A stretch of DNA of 43,838 bases, from positions 1 through 43,838 of the forward strand of contig QZKK01000192.1 of the NCBI GenBank assembly GCA_003599475.1. Direction: 5' to 3'. Positions within the stretch are counted from its first letter, which is position 1. The number at the start of each line of letters is the position of its first letter. A model generated the notes under the pieces. It was given only the letters and a program-made list of their open reading frames with translations. It ran no database searches and was not told the DNA's origin. Source of the stretch: Desulfobacteraceae bacterium (lineage in GTDB: Bacteria; Desulfobacterota; Desulfobacteria; Desulfobacterales; SURF-15). Below, piece after piece: positions 23,333-31,361 of this stretch. A program made the translations under genes and the position numbers.

Positions 23333-23896
23333 ATGCGGTTGATTTTTCAATCATCTCCACAGCACCCTCCGATTGCGGCAGATGAGGCAACCCGGGCGCC
23401 GAGTCCGATCGGCTGCCTGGGCCTTGCAACCGCCGGCGGCTTCGAACTGGTGATCGTGATATTCGACACCGCTGTGCTGCGGGAAAGGGATGCCGTGGTG
23501 GAGCTCTGCTCGGTAATCAAAAAAAATCCTCATTCACGGCATCTGCCGGTTCTGGCGCTCCTTCAAACCCCTCACCGGATCTTGATAAAAAGCCTTGAAG
23601 ATGCCGGAGTGGAATTCGTGAGGATCTATGAGGCTGGAGCGCTCGAAGAGGAAGCTTCCTTCATGGAGCTGATCCGGTATCCCGATGAATCGGAGCGGAT
23701 CGAAAGGATGTTTTCACGGCTTTGTCCGTTCCTGAATTACTCTCCAATCGGCCGGCGCCGGGAGATGATGACCTGCGGCGCATACCGGAACCGGATGGTG
23801 CTCGGACCTGCCATGTTGAGGCCTTTCTGTGAAGTGCCGGATCATGTTCGATGCCTATACTACAACGATCCGAAGCCTGCGAAAAAACGGCCATGA
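23333..23896 (+). CDS. Degenerate receiver-like protein with conserved-looking cysteines, coupled to the KinB-like kinase
   Basis: A 187-residue protein. The segment GFELVIVIFDTAVLRERDAVVEL to VKIYEAG-like FVRIYEAG has the strand-helix rhythm of a response-regulator receiver (ELCSVIKKNP..LPVLALL). However, the usual N-terminal acidic pair and the lysine-proline near the end are missing, so it would be a pseudo-receiver. The C-terminal part holds four cysteines (LCPFL, TCGAY, PFCEV, RCLYY), possible ligands for a metal or cluster. The stop overlaps the kinase start in an ATGA. It is the first gene after the sigma-54 promoter and may set the activity of the kinase. Weak AAGGCGG before the ATG. 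Confidence 0.65.
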   Translation: MRLIFQSSPQHPPIAADEATRAPSPIGCLGLATAGGFELVIVIFDTAVLRERDAVVELCSVIKKNPHSRHLPVLALLQTPHRILIKSLEDAGVEFVRIYEAGALEEEASFMELIRYPDESERIERMFSRLCPFLNYSPIGRRREMMTCGAYRNRMVLGPAMLRPFCEVPDHVRCLYYNDPKPAKKRP

Positions 23897-25758
23897 TCTC
23901 TTCTGCAAAAAAAAGACCCGGCAGGTTTCAGACCTTCCGGGGAAGAATCCTTGCCGGCTACGGCGGGGCGCTGCTGGTGATCGCAGTCGTGTTCATCTGG
24001 TCCGCAGTCAGGCTCCTGAGCCTGGGGCAGGCTTCAGACTCGATCCTGCGGGAAAACTATAAGAGCATTCTGGCCGCAGACAACATGATTCTATCCCTCG
24101 AACGGCAGGACAGCGCAATTCTTTCGGTTCTGCTCGGTTTCGGGCAGCCCGCATTGGAGGAGTTCCGTGCGAATGAAAATCCGTTTTTCCAATGGCTGGG
24201 ACGCGCCGTAGACAACATCACCATCGAGGGCGAAAAGGAAATCCTGGCGGAAATCGAAACCGGCTATGGCGCATTTCTGGCAAAGGCCTTCGCGCTTTTC
24301 GGTTCGGAGGACTCACCGCCGGAACCGATCGCCTTTTATCGCAAGGAAATCCTGGGGCTTTTTGAATCGGTCCGGAACGCCTGTCTCCGCCTTCGGGAGT
24401 TAAACCAGGAGACCATGTTCATCGCCAGCAGGAGGGCCGATGAGCTGGCAAAACGGTCGGTCGTCTCGACTGTCGTATTGGGAGTGTTGGCCGTGGTGTC
24501 AGGTCTCGTTGTCAGCCTGTTTCTCTCCAACCGCCTTGCCCGCCCGGTGGAGCGGATGCGCACGGCCGCCTCCGAAATTGCCGGCGGCAACTACGATGTA
24601 CGGGTGCCGGACCAGGGAACGGACGAGCTCGGACTCCTTGCCGGCCAATTCAACCGCATGGCGGAGAAACTCAAGCAGTACAACGATCTCAATATCGGAA
24701 AGATCCTCGCTGAAAAGACAAAGATCGAAGCGATCTTAAACAGCGTCGATGACGGGCTGGTGGTGGTCGATTCCGAGCTCAGGGTAACAAACATCAATCC
24801 CATGGCGGCGCAGTTCTTCCATGTGGCGCAGGCAGCAGCAGAAGGGCTCCATTTTCTTGAAATCAGCCGGAACGAAGAGCTCTATCGGCTTCTCAAGGAA
24901 GCTCTGGAATCGGAACGGCCCCCTTCGATCGAGGAGGGGAGCAATATCCTTTCAGTTAAAAAGGACGACGGGGAGATGCACTATCAGTTTTCGATTCTTC
25001 CGATTCGAACCAGGCCGGGCAGGTTTCCCGGGGTGGTTCTCATCCTGCGCGATATCACCCGCCTGAGGGAGCTTGACAGGCTGAAGAGCGAATTCGTTAT
25101 GACCGCCTCCCATGAGCTTCGGACTCCGCTCACAAGCATCGGGATGAGCATCGCGCTTTTGAAGGAGGGGATGGCCGAAAGACTTTCCGACAGGGATCGG
25201 GAGCTGATCGAGGCCGCAGACGAGGAGATCGGACGGCTCAAGGCTCTGGTGAACGAACTGCTCGAACTTTCGAAAATAGAGACGGGGCGCCTCCATCTGG
25301 AATTTGAAAATGTCCCGGTGAAATTGATCTGTGAAAAAGCCCTTTCCGTCGTTCAGGCCCAGGCCGTTCATCAGGGAATCGAGGCAGCCGTTAACATTCC
25401 GGAGCCTTTGCCCGATGTAAGAGCCGATGCCAATAAGGTGACCTGGGTGCTGGTCAACCTCCTCGGAAACGCACTCCGTTTCACCGCAAACAGCGGTCAT
25501 ATCCGGGTGTCGGCCCGCAAAATCGGTTATCAGGTCCACTTTTCGGTCGCAGACGACGGCGAAGGAATCCCGTATGAATATCAGAATCGAATCTTTGAAA
25601 AATTCGTGCAGGTAAAATCCGGAACAAACACGGGGGGAAGCGGGCTTGGACTTGCAATCTGCAAGGAAATCGTTCGTGCCCACGGAGGTACGATTTGGGT
25701 CGATTCGAAACCCGGAGAGGGGAGCACCTTCACCTTCACCCTGCCCGCTGTGGTTTGA
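23893..25758 (+). CDS. KinB-like sensor histidine kinase, complete
   Basis: A 621-residue membrane kinase. TM1 is at about residues 18-38, a helical periplasmic sensor at 40-190, TM2 at 190-212, HAMP at 213-265, PAS at 275-385, the phospho-acceptor His407 in SHELRTPLTSIG, and an ATPase domain at 505-620 with NLLGNALRF, DDGEGIP and GGSGLGLAI. It has the same layout and sensor type as the truncated kinase at 2932 (compare ILRENYKSIL with ILKENYRSVV). I chose the ATG at 23893, which overlaps the upstream stop (ATGA), over an earlier frame start at 23851. Its own sigma-54 regulator seems to survive only as a fragment at 22860-22999, so it may signal to the regulator at bases 1-957 (inference). 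Confidence 0.93.
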   Translation: MISSAKKRPGRFQTFRGRILAGYGGALLVIAVVFIWSAVRLLSLGQASDSILRENYKSILAADNMILSLERQDSAILSVLLGFGQPALEEFRANENPFFQWLGRAVDNITIEGEKEILAEIETGYGAFLAKAFALFGSEDSPPEPIAFYRKEILGLFESVRNACLRLRELNQETMFIASRRADELAKRSVVSTVVLGVLAVVSGLVVSLFLSNRLARPVERMRTAASEIAGGNYDVRVPDQGTDELGLLAGQFNRMAEKLKQYNDLNIGKILAEKTKIEAILNSVDDGLVVVDSELRVTNINPMAAQFFHVAQAAAEGLHFLEISRNEELYRLLKEALESERPPSIEEGSNILSVKKDDGEMHYQFSILPIRTRPGRFPGVVLILRDITRLRELDRLKSEFVMTASHELRTPLTSIGMSIALLKEGMAERLSDRDRELIEAADEEIGRLKALVNELLELSKIETGRLHLEFENVPVKLICEKALSVVQAQAVHQGIEAAVNIPEPLPDVRADANKVTWVLVNLLGNALRFTANSGHIRVSARKIGYQVHFSVADDGEGIPYEYQNRIFEKFVQVKSGTNTGGSGLGLAICKEIVRAHGGTIWVDSKPGEGSTFTFTLPAVV

Positions 25759-25777
25759 GTACAAGGAGGAAAAGCAG

Positions 25778-26224
25778 ATGTTCTCGCGTCGAAAGCTTTT
25801 CATCGTCATCGCAGGTTGCGGACGGATGGGATCGTATATTGCCAACAGATTGAGCGGTGACGGCCATAGTGTGGTGGTTATCGATACGGATGAGTCGTCC
25901 TTCAAGGGCTTAACTTCGGAATTCAGCGGGTTCAAGATGGAAGGAGACGCAACCGAGTTCGCCACGCTGAAGCTGGCCAAGGTGGAAAAGGCCGACATCG
26001 TAATTGCCACCACCCACGAAGACAACGTGAACGTCATGGTCGCACAGGTCTCAAGGAAGCTTTTTCACGTTCCGCATGTGATAGCGCGCGTATTCGAGCC
26101 CAGGCGCGAGAAGGTGTACCGGGAGCTCGACATCGAGTCGATCAGCCCGATCGTGGTAGCGGGGGATCTTTTCCTTGAATCCGTCCGGAAGATCGCAAGC
26201 CGTCAAAAAGAGGCTACGAAATGA
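25778..26224 (+). CDS. TrkA-type RCK N-domain protein, no C-domain
   Basis: A 148-residue protein made of one Rossmann RCK_N domain: an N-terminal IVIAGCGRMGSYIANRL nucleotide loop, VVVIDTD strand end for the adenine ribose, and EGDATEF with KVEKADIVIATTHED. RCK_N domains bind NAD(H), ATP or ADP and gate Trk/Ktr channels. The RCK_C domain found in most TrkA/KtrA proteins is missing. Its stop overlaps the next RCK gene (ATGA), so the two proteins probably pair into one gating ring. AAGGAGG sits 8 bases before the ATG at 25778. Confidence 0.9.
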   Translation: MFSRRKLFIVIAGCGRMGSYIANRLSGDGHSVVVIDTDESSFKGLTSEFSGFKMEGDATEFATLKLAKVEKADIVIATTHEDNVNVMVAQVSRKLFHVPHVIARVFEPRREKVYRELDIESISPIVVAGDLFLESVRKIASRQKEATK

Positions 26225-26886
26225 ATGTCATCATGATCGGGGGAGGGCGGGCCGTCTACTTTCTTTGCCGCACTTTCCTTTCCAAAGGCCATACGGTAAC
26301 CATCATCAATCGCGACCCGGAGGGTTGTGCCTGGCTGGCGAGGCATCTCAAGGCCACCGTCGTTCATGGAGAAGGAAGCGACCTTCAGGTTCTCGAAGAA
26401 GCCGGGGCCTACACGGCCGAGGCTGTGCTGGCAATTACTCCCAACGATCACGACAACCTGGTGATCTGCCAGCTTGCAGCATACCGCTTCAAGGTGCCCA
26501 GAACCTTAGCCCTGGTCAATGATCCGGACAATGAAGAGGTCTTCCACAAGCTGGGGATCACAGGGGCCATTTCCACGACGCGGATTTTTTCAAGCCTCAT
26601 CGAACAGAGAACCGGCTTGGAGGACATCGTCAATCTGCTCCCGGTCGGCGAGGGGAAGGTAAACGTTACCGAGGTCGCCGTCAAAGGAGATTCTCCAGCG
26701 GTCGGCAAGATGCTCAAAGATATTGCGCTTCCGGACAATTCTCTGATTGCGGCGATTCTAAGAGGGGACCGACCGATCATCCCGCGCGGGGGAACGGTTC
26801 TCGATTCAAATGATCGCCTCATCGTCATGACGCTTCCGGAAAACCACGCACAGGCACTCAACCTGCTCACCGGGCAAACCAAATAA
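26221..26886 (+). CDS. trkA: TrkA-family RCK protein (N and C domains)
   Basis: A 221-residue regulatory subunit for the TrkH channel encoded next. Residues 1-130 form RCK_N (VIMIGGGRAVYFLCRTF, VTIINRDPE, HGEGSDLQVLEEAGA). Residues 140-221 form RCK_C (VNVTEVAVKGDSPAVGKMLKDIALP to LIVMTLPE). The nucleotide loop reads GGGRA rather than the classic G-x-G-x-x-G, so ligand choice may differ from its neighbour. It overlaps the upstream gene by four bases and ends 12 bases before trkH. Confidence 0.93.
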   Translation: MNVIMIGGGRAVYFLCRTFLSKGHTVTIINRDPEGCAWLARHLKATVVHGEGSDLQVLEEAGAYTAEAVLAITPNDHDNLVICQLAAYRFKVPRTLALVNDPDNEEVFHKLGITGAISTTRIFSSLIEQRTGLEDIVNLLPVGEGKVNVTEVAVKGDSPAVGKMLKDIALPDNSLIAAILRGDRPIIPRGGTVLDSNDRLIVMTLPENHAQALNLLTGQTK

Positions 26887-26898
26887 AGGCCACATACC

Positions 26899-28371
26899 GT
26901 GCGAACCGACATCCGTCTGAAAGACCGCTATGCAGAAATATTATCCTATACGGGCCTTATCCTTGCCATAAGCGGTATGCTTGTCTTGACGCCCCTTTTG
27001 TCTCTGCCGTCTTATCCTGAAGAATCGGTCCACGGGATGGGTTTTTTCTTGCCTGCGGCTCTGCTTTCGGGAACCGGAGTCGGGCTGTGGCGGGGATTCA
27101 GGCGGCAGGCCGCCGTCAGCCTGAGTGTCCAGGAAGGCGGCATCGTCGTTCTGCTGAGCTGGGTCATCGTCCTTCTCTTTTCTGCCTGGCCTTATATGGC
27201 CGCTGAAAAGTGGCGTTTCACGCAGGCTTTTTTCGAATCGGTCAGCGGCTGGACGACGACCGGGCTTACAGTAGTGGACTACGAAAAGGCCACTCACCTC
27301 ACCTTTTTGTGGAGAAGCATTACACAGCTTGCAGGAGGTGCAGGTCTTGCCATCATCATGCTTGCGGCAATCGCGGGGCCGGTCGGCGCCGGAGTTACAC
27401 TGGCGGAAGGCAGAAGCGATCAACTGGCGCCTCACGTACGCGACTCGGCCAAGCTGGTTCTGGTGATCTATTCCGGCTATGCGCTGGCTGGGATTCTCGC
27501 TTACCGGATGGCCGGGATGTCTTTTTTCGATGCGGTCAACCACACCTTTCCCGCAATTTCCACGGGAGGCTTTTCGACCCGAGTGGAAAGCATCGGTTAT
27601 TGGGATTCTCCTGTCATTGAAGCAGTGACGCTGGTGCTGATGTTTTTCGGCAACATGAACTTTCTTACCGCATACCTCCTTCTGCAGGGAAAGCTCAAAG
27701 CCGTTTACCGTAACGGGGAAATGCGGGTCATGGCCACGGTGACTCCCATTTTCGCCCTCGCGGTTTTTTTCCTGGTTTGCCGGAACCTCTATCCCTCTCT
27801 TTCCAAGTCCGTTCGGGTTGCCATATTCGAGACCTTCTCGGCTCTGACCACCACCGGCTTTTCGACGGTGTCCTACAGCAACTGGAATTCCTTCGGGGTT
27901 CTCGCACTGGTGATCCTCATGCTCATCGGAGGAGGCACGGGCTCTACGGCAGGCGGAATCAAGCAATACCGGGTCTATATTCTTTTCAAATCGCTTCTCT
28001 GGGAGCTTCGCGGCTCATTCCTGCCGGGTACGGCCGTCATTAAGAACTATGTCTGGCAGGGTGAATTGAAGGCTTACGTTCAGGACAGCCGCATCCGTCA
28101 GGTCGCCAACTTCGTGTTTCTCTATCTGGTTACCTTCTTTCTGGGAGCAGGCATTCTCGCAGCCCATGGTTACAGTCTGCAGGAATCCCTCTTTGAATTC
28201 GCCTCCGCCGTGGGAACCGTAGGGCTTTCGGTGGGCGTGACGGCTTACGACGCGCCGGCGGGGGTGCTCTGGACCGAGATCGTCGGCATGTTCCTAGGGA
28301 GGCTGGAATTTATCGTAATCTTTGTCAGCGCAGCCAGGATCGTTCGGGATTCCTATGCGATGCTGAGATGA
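26899..28371 (+). CDS. trkH: TrkH-family potassium channel subunit
   Basis: A 490-residue polytopic membrane protein of the TrkH/KtrB superfamily. The four filter segments are visible: SGWTTTGLTVVD (near 114), ISTGGFSTR (near 220), LTTTGFSTVSY (near 314) and SAVGTVGLSVG (near 435). It passes K+ down the membrane potential under control of RCK proteins, two of which are encoded just upstream. The start is a GTG at 26899 with only weak Shine-Dalgarno, 12 bases after trkA. Confidence 0.95.
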   Translation: MRTDIRLKDRYAEILSYTGLILAISGMLVLTPLLSLPSYPEESVHGMGFFLPAALLSGTGVGLWRGFRRQAAVSLSVQEGGIVVLLSWVIVLLFSAWPYMAAEKWRFTQAFFESVSGWTTTGLTVVDYEKATHLTFLWRSITQLAGGAGLAIIMLAAIAGPVGAGVTLAEGRSDQLAPHVRDSAKLVLVIYSGYALAGILAYRMAGMSFFDAVNHTFPAISTGGFSTRVESIGYWDSPVIEAVTLVLMFFGNMNFLTAYLLLQGKLKAVYRNGEMRVMATVTPIFALAVFFLVCRNLYPSLSKSVRVAIFETFSALTTTGFSTVSYSNWNSFGVLALVILMLIGGGTGSTAGGIKQYRVYILFKSLLWELRGSFLPGTAVIKNYVWQGELKAYVQDSRIRQVANFVFLYLVTFFLGAGILAAHGYSLQESLFEFASAVGTVGLSVGVTAYDAPAGVLWTEIVGMFLGRLEFIVIFVSAARIVRDSYAMLR

Positions 28372-28383
28372 GGGTATTTTGAA

Positions 28384-28457
28384 GGTTTCAGGTTTCAGGT
28401 TTCGGGTTTCAGGTTTCAGGTGCTATCTTGGGAAATCTGAAACCTGAACACTGAAAC
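28384..28457. repeat. Heptad-repeat hairpin between trkH and the receiver-TPR gene
   Basis: Five heptads GGTTTC(A/G) at 28384-28418 face CTGAAAC, CTGAACA, CTGAAAC at 28437-28457. TTCAGGTTTCAG (28408-28419) and CTGAAACCTGAA (28437-28448) can pair over 12 bases with a 17-base loop. It has the same design as the block at 4567-4672. Confidence 0.8.
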
Positions 28458-28510
28458 CAACGGCTCAGCCCCAAAGACGGTAGAGCCTGAACCGCTATGA
28501 AAGGAGACTT

Positions 28511-29197
28511 ATGAAAGAAATAAATATCCTGGTCGTAGATGACGAAAAGAATATCCGCCTGACGCTTTCCCGTGCGCTCGAAAACGATTTCAACGTCGAT
28601 CTGGCCGTAAACGGTGAAGAAGCCCTCGAAAAAATCGAGGAAAAAGAATATGCACTTGTCCTGCTCGACCTCAAAATGCCGGGAATGGACGGGATGGTGG
28701 TTCTGAAAAAAATTGCCGGGATCCGTCCGGACATTCGGTTTATCATCATCACCGCCCACGGCACCATCGATACGGCGGTCGAGGCCATGAAGCTCGGTGC
28801 CGTGGACTTCCTGCAGAAGCCCTTCAGCCCGGCAGAAATCAGGGATCTGGTCGCCCGGGTGCTCGAAAGGGATCGACTCGATGAAAAGCGAGCCGATGAA
28901 TACGAGGCCTGCATCGAGCTTGCCAAGAAGAATATCGGACAGCGCCATTTCAAAGCCGCCGAGGAATTCCTGAGGAAAGCCGCTTCCCTCGAGCCGAAAC
29001 GACCGGAAGTCTTCAACCTGCTGGGAGCTGTGGCGGAAATCCGGGGCGATAGGGAGGAAGCAACCAAATATTACCGTTCCGGCTACTGGATCGATCCATC
29101 GTATGCGCCTTCGCGGGAGAATCTGGAACGGATCACCGATTCGAGGTTTTCAGGCTTCAAAATCGATTTGGGTGAGCCGGAAAAGAAGGAAAAGTAA
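28511..29197 (+). CDS. Response-regulator receiver fused to TPR-like repeats
   Basis: A 228-residue protein. Residues 4-120 are a complete receiver: acidic pair D10/D11, phospho-acceptor D53 in LLDLKMPGMDG, T81 and K103. Residues 130-205 are helical repeats of TPR type (IGQRHFKAAEEFLRKAASLEP, then VFNLLGAVAEIRGDREEATKYYRSGYW). There is no DNA-binding output, so signalling would run by protein contact. It lies between the trkH unit and ktrB-ktrA, and may link the kinase at 23893 to channel activity rather than transcription (inference). AAGGAGA precedes the ATG. Confidence 0.9.
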   Translation: MKEINILVVDDEKNIRLTLSRALENDFNVDLAVNGEEALEKIEEKEYALVLLDLKMPGMDGMVVLKKIAGIRPDIRFIIITAHGTIDTAVEAMKLGAVDFLQKPFSPAEIRDLVARVLERDRLDEKRADEYEACIELAKKNIGQRHFKAAEEFLRKAASLEPKRPEVFNLLGAVAEIRGDREEATKYYRSGYWIDPSYAPSRENLERITDSRFSGFKIDLGEPEKKEK

Positions 29198-29293
29198 GAT
29201 CGATATATTCGTAAATAGTCGGGAGACGCCAACCGAATTCAGAGAATCTCTTCGCGCAAAAAGGGCCGATAAGTCCAAATCGATGAGGGTTCA

Positions 29294-30679
29294 ATGGATA
29301 TGTCGCTGAAATGGAACGATTTCTTATCAAAAACACTCAGTAAGGCACCTCCGGCAATGGTGCTGCTGCTGAGCTTTCTTCTTGCCATCCTTGTCGGCGC
29401 CTGCCTGCTGTCGCTTCCGATCTCCACGGTTTCCGGAGGGATCCCTTTCATCGACGCCTTGTTTACGGCTACCTCAGCCGTCTGCGTCACCGGGCTGATC
29501 GTTGTGGATACGGGGAGCTATTTTACGCTTTTCGGACAATGGGTCATCCTGGCGCTGATCCAGATCGGCGGGCTCGGCGTGATGACCGTTACGGTGATGG
29601 TGTTTCGGGCAATCGGAAGAAGCATATCGTTTCGGCAGCGGCTGATCATGCAGGATGTCTTTGCCCACACCCCCAGAAGGGACATCCTGCATCTGGTGAA
29701 AGAGATCCTTTTATTTACGGCAGCGGTCGAATCGGCAGGAGCCGCTCTTCTTTTCATTCACTGGGTGAGAGAGTATCCCCTTGCCGCTGCACTCTATGCG
29801 GCGATATTCCATTCGATTTCCGCATTCTGCAATGCAGGGTTTTCAACCTTTTCAACCAGCATGATGAACTACAGCGGAGATCCACTGCTCAACCTGACCG
29901 TATGCGCTCTCATCGTTATCGGAGGAATCGGGTTTCCCGTGCTCTACGATCTTTACCACTCGGGGATTCTGACCCGGGGAAGCCGGATCCGACTGTCGAC
30001 TCAAACCAAGACGGTTCTGGTCACAACAGCCGTTCTGATCGCAGGCGGCGCTTTGCTCTTCGGTTTCTTGGAAACGCGCGGTGTTCTCCGGGAAATGCCC
30101 TTCCGTGAAAGGATGCTTGTCTCCCTCTTTCAATCGGTTACCTGCCGGACCGCAGGATTCAACACGGTGGATATCGGCGCTCTGGGTTCAGCCACGCTGG
30201 CGATGATGATCCTTCTGATGTTTTTCGGCGCTTCACCCGGTTCATGCGGCGGGGGGGTCAAAACCACCACCCTGGCACTGATTGCTGCATTCGCCTGGAG
30301 CCGGATCAAACGAAACCAGCGGGTCAATATGTTCAAGAAAAGCATTCCGCCGGAAACCGTTGCCAGAAGCACCTCGTTGATCCTGATTTCCCTTGGCTTC
30401 GTTTCCGTGATCTTCTTCCTGGTCCTGGCCGGCTCTCCGGCTGCCGGGAAGAACTCGCACGATTCCTTTCTCCTTTATCTTTTCGAAACCGTTTCGGCTT
30501 TCGGCACCGTCGGGCTGTCGATGGGGGCCACAGCAACGCTGACCGGTATGGGGAAGCTCTGGATCATCGTGATGATGCTCATCGGCAGAGTAGGCGTGCT
30601 GACCTTCTCTTATATCATCGCCGGGACTGAACCGATAAGAGGCATCGAGTATGCAAAAGAAAACATTATGATCGGATAG
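29294..30679 (+). CDS. ktrB: KtrB/TrkH-type potassium (sodium-coupled) transporter
   Basis: A 461-residue membrane protein of the KtrB subgroup. Filter segments: TSAVCVTGLIVVD (near 60), SAFCNAGFSTF (near 175), VTCRTAGFNTVD (near 288) and SAFGTVGLSMG (near 400). The CVTGL and GFNT forms are typical of KtrB. The middle-helix gate region ASPGSCGGGVKTTT near 320 is also KtrB-like. It is followed 10 bases later by its RCK partner. It differs clearly from the TrkH at 26899, so the locus encodes two separate channels. Confidence 0.95.
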   Translation: MDMSLKWNDFLSKTLSKAPPAMVLLLSFLLAILVGACLLSLPISTVSGGIPFIDALFTATSAVCVTGLIVVDTGSYFTLFGQWVILALIQIGGLGVMTVTVMVFRAIGRSISFRQRLIMQDVFAHTPRRDILHLVKEILLFTAAVESAGAALLFIHWVREYPLAAALYAAIFHSISAFCNAGFSTFSTSMMNYSGDPLLNLTVCALIVIGGIGFPVLYDLYHSGILTRGSRIRLSTQTKTVLVTTAVLIAGGALLFGFLETRGVLREMPFRERMLVSLFQSVTCRTAGFNTVDIGALGSATLAMMILLMFFGASPGSCGGGVKTTTLALIAAFAWSRIKRNQRVNMFKKSIPPETVARSTSLILISLGFVSVIFFLVLAGSPAAGKNSHDSFLLYLFETVSAFGTVGLSMGATATLTGMGKLWIIVMMLIGRVGVLTFSYIIAGTEPIRGIEYAKENIMIG

Positions 30680-30689
30680 GAGAAAAAAA

Positions 30690-31346
30690 ATGAAGAGATT
30701 TACCGTCATCGGCCTCGGAAAATTCGGGCGTCACATCGCCAAAGCGCTCTTCGAGGAAGGACACGAAGTCATTGCCGTCGATTCGGACAAAACCCGGGTC
30801 CAGGCAATGAACTCCGATTGCAACGAAGCCATCGTCATGGATGCCACCGACAAAGATCAGTTGAATGCCCTGGGGCTTGAGACCATGGATGCCGTCGTCG
30901 TTACCACCGGCACCAACATCAGCAGCAGCATTCTCATTTGCCTTTACCTGCAGGAAATCGGTGTAAAGAAAATCCTTGCAAAGGCGATCGACCCGGACCA
31001 TGGGAAAATTCTTAAAAAAGTCGGTGCAACCGAAGTTGTCTACCCGGAAAAGGACATGGCCGTTCGTGTGGCAAGGGGGCTCTCAACCCCCAACATCATG
31101 GATTTTATCCCGCTTTCAGAAGATTATACGCTGGTCCAGGTGGACCCTCCTAGATACTTTATCGGCAAAAGCCTCAAGGACCTGGATCTGAGGGCAAAGT
31201 ATGGCGTATACCTCATCGCCGTACAGGAACTGGTTCCTGAAAATTTCATTCTGGTTCCGCACGCCGATTTCGTCATAAAAGACAGCGATCTGCTGATGCT
31301 ATTAGGAAAAACCGAAGGGATCAAAAAAATCAAGGCCTTAAAATAA
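30690..31346 (+). CDS. ktrA: KtrA-type RCK gating subunit
   Basis: A 218-residue cytoplasmic protein with RCK_N (VIGLGKFGRHIAKALFEEGHEVIAVDSD, a textbook G-x-G-x-x-G nucleotide loop with the ribose-binding D) and RCK_C (YTLVQVDPPRYFIGKSLKDLDL to DLLMLLGKTEGIKKI). KtrA forms an octameric ring under KtrB and gates it by ATP/ADP, and in some bacteria by c-di-AMP bound to the RCK_C. AGGAG lies before the ATG, 10 bases after ktrB. It converges with the chemoreceptor gene; only 15 bases separate the stops and no hairpin terminator is seen. Confidence 0.95.
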   Translation: MKRFTVIGLGKFGRHIAKALFEEGHEVIAVDSDKTRVQAMNSDCNEAIVMDATDKDQLNALGLETMDAVVVTTGTNISSSILICLYLQEIGVKKILAKAIDPDHGKILKKVGATEVVYPEKDMAVRVARGLSTPNIMDFIPLSEDYTLVQVDPPRYFIGKSLKDLDLRAKYGVYLIAVQELVPENFILVPHADFVIKDSDLLMLLGKTEGIKKIKALK

Positions 31347-31361
31347 CACAACCGGCAGACC

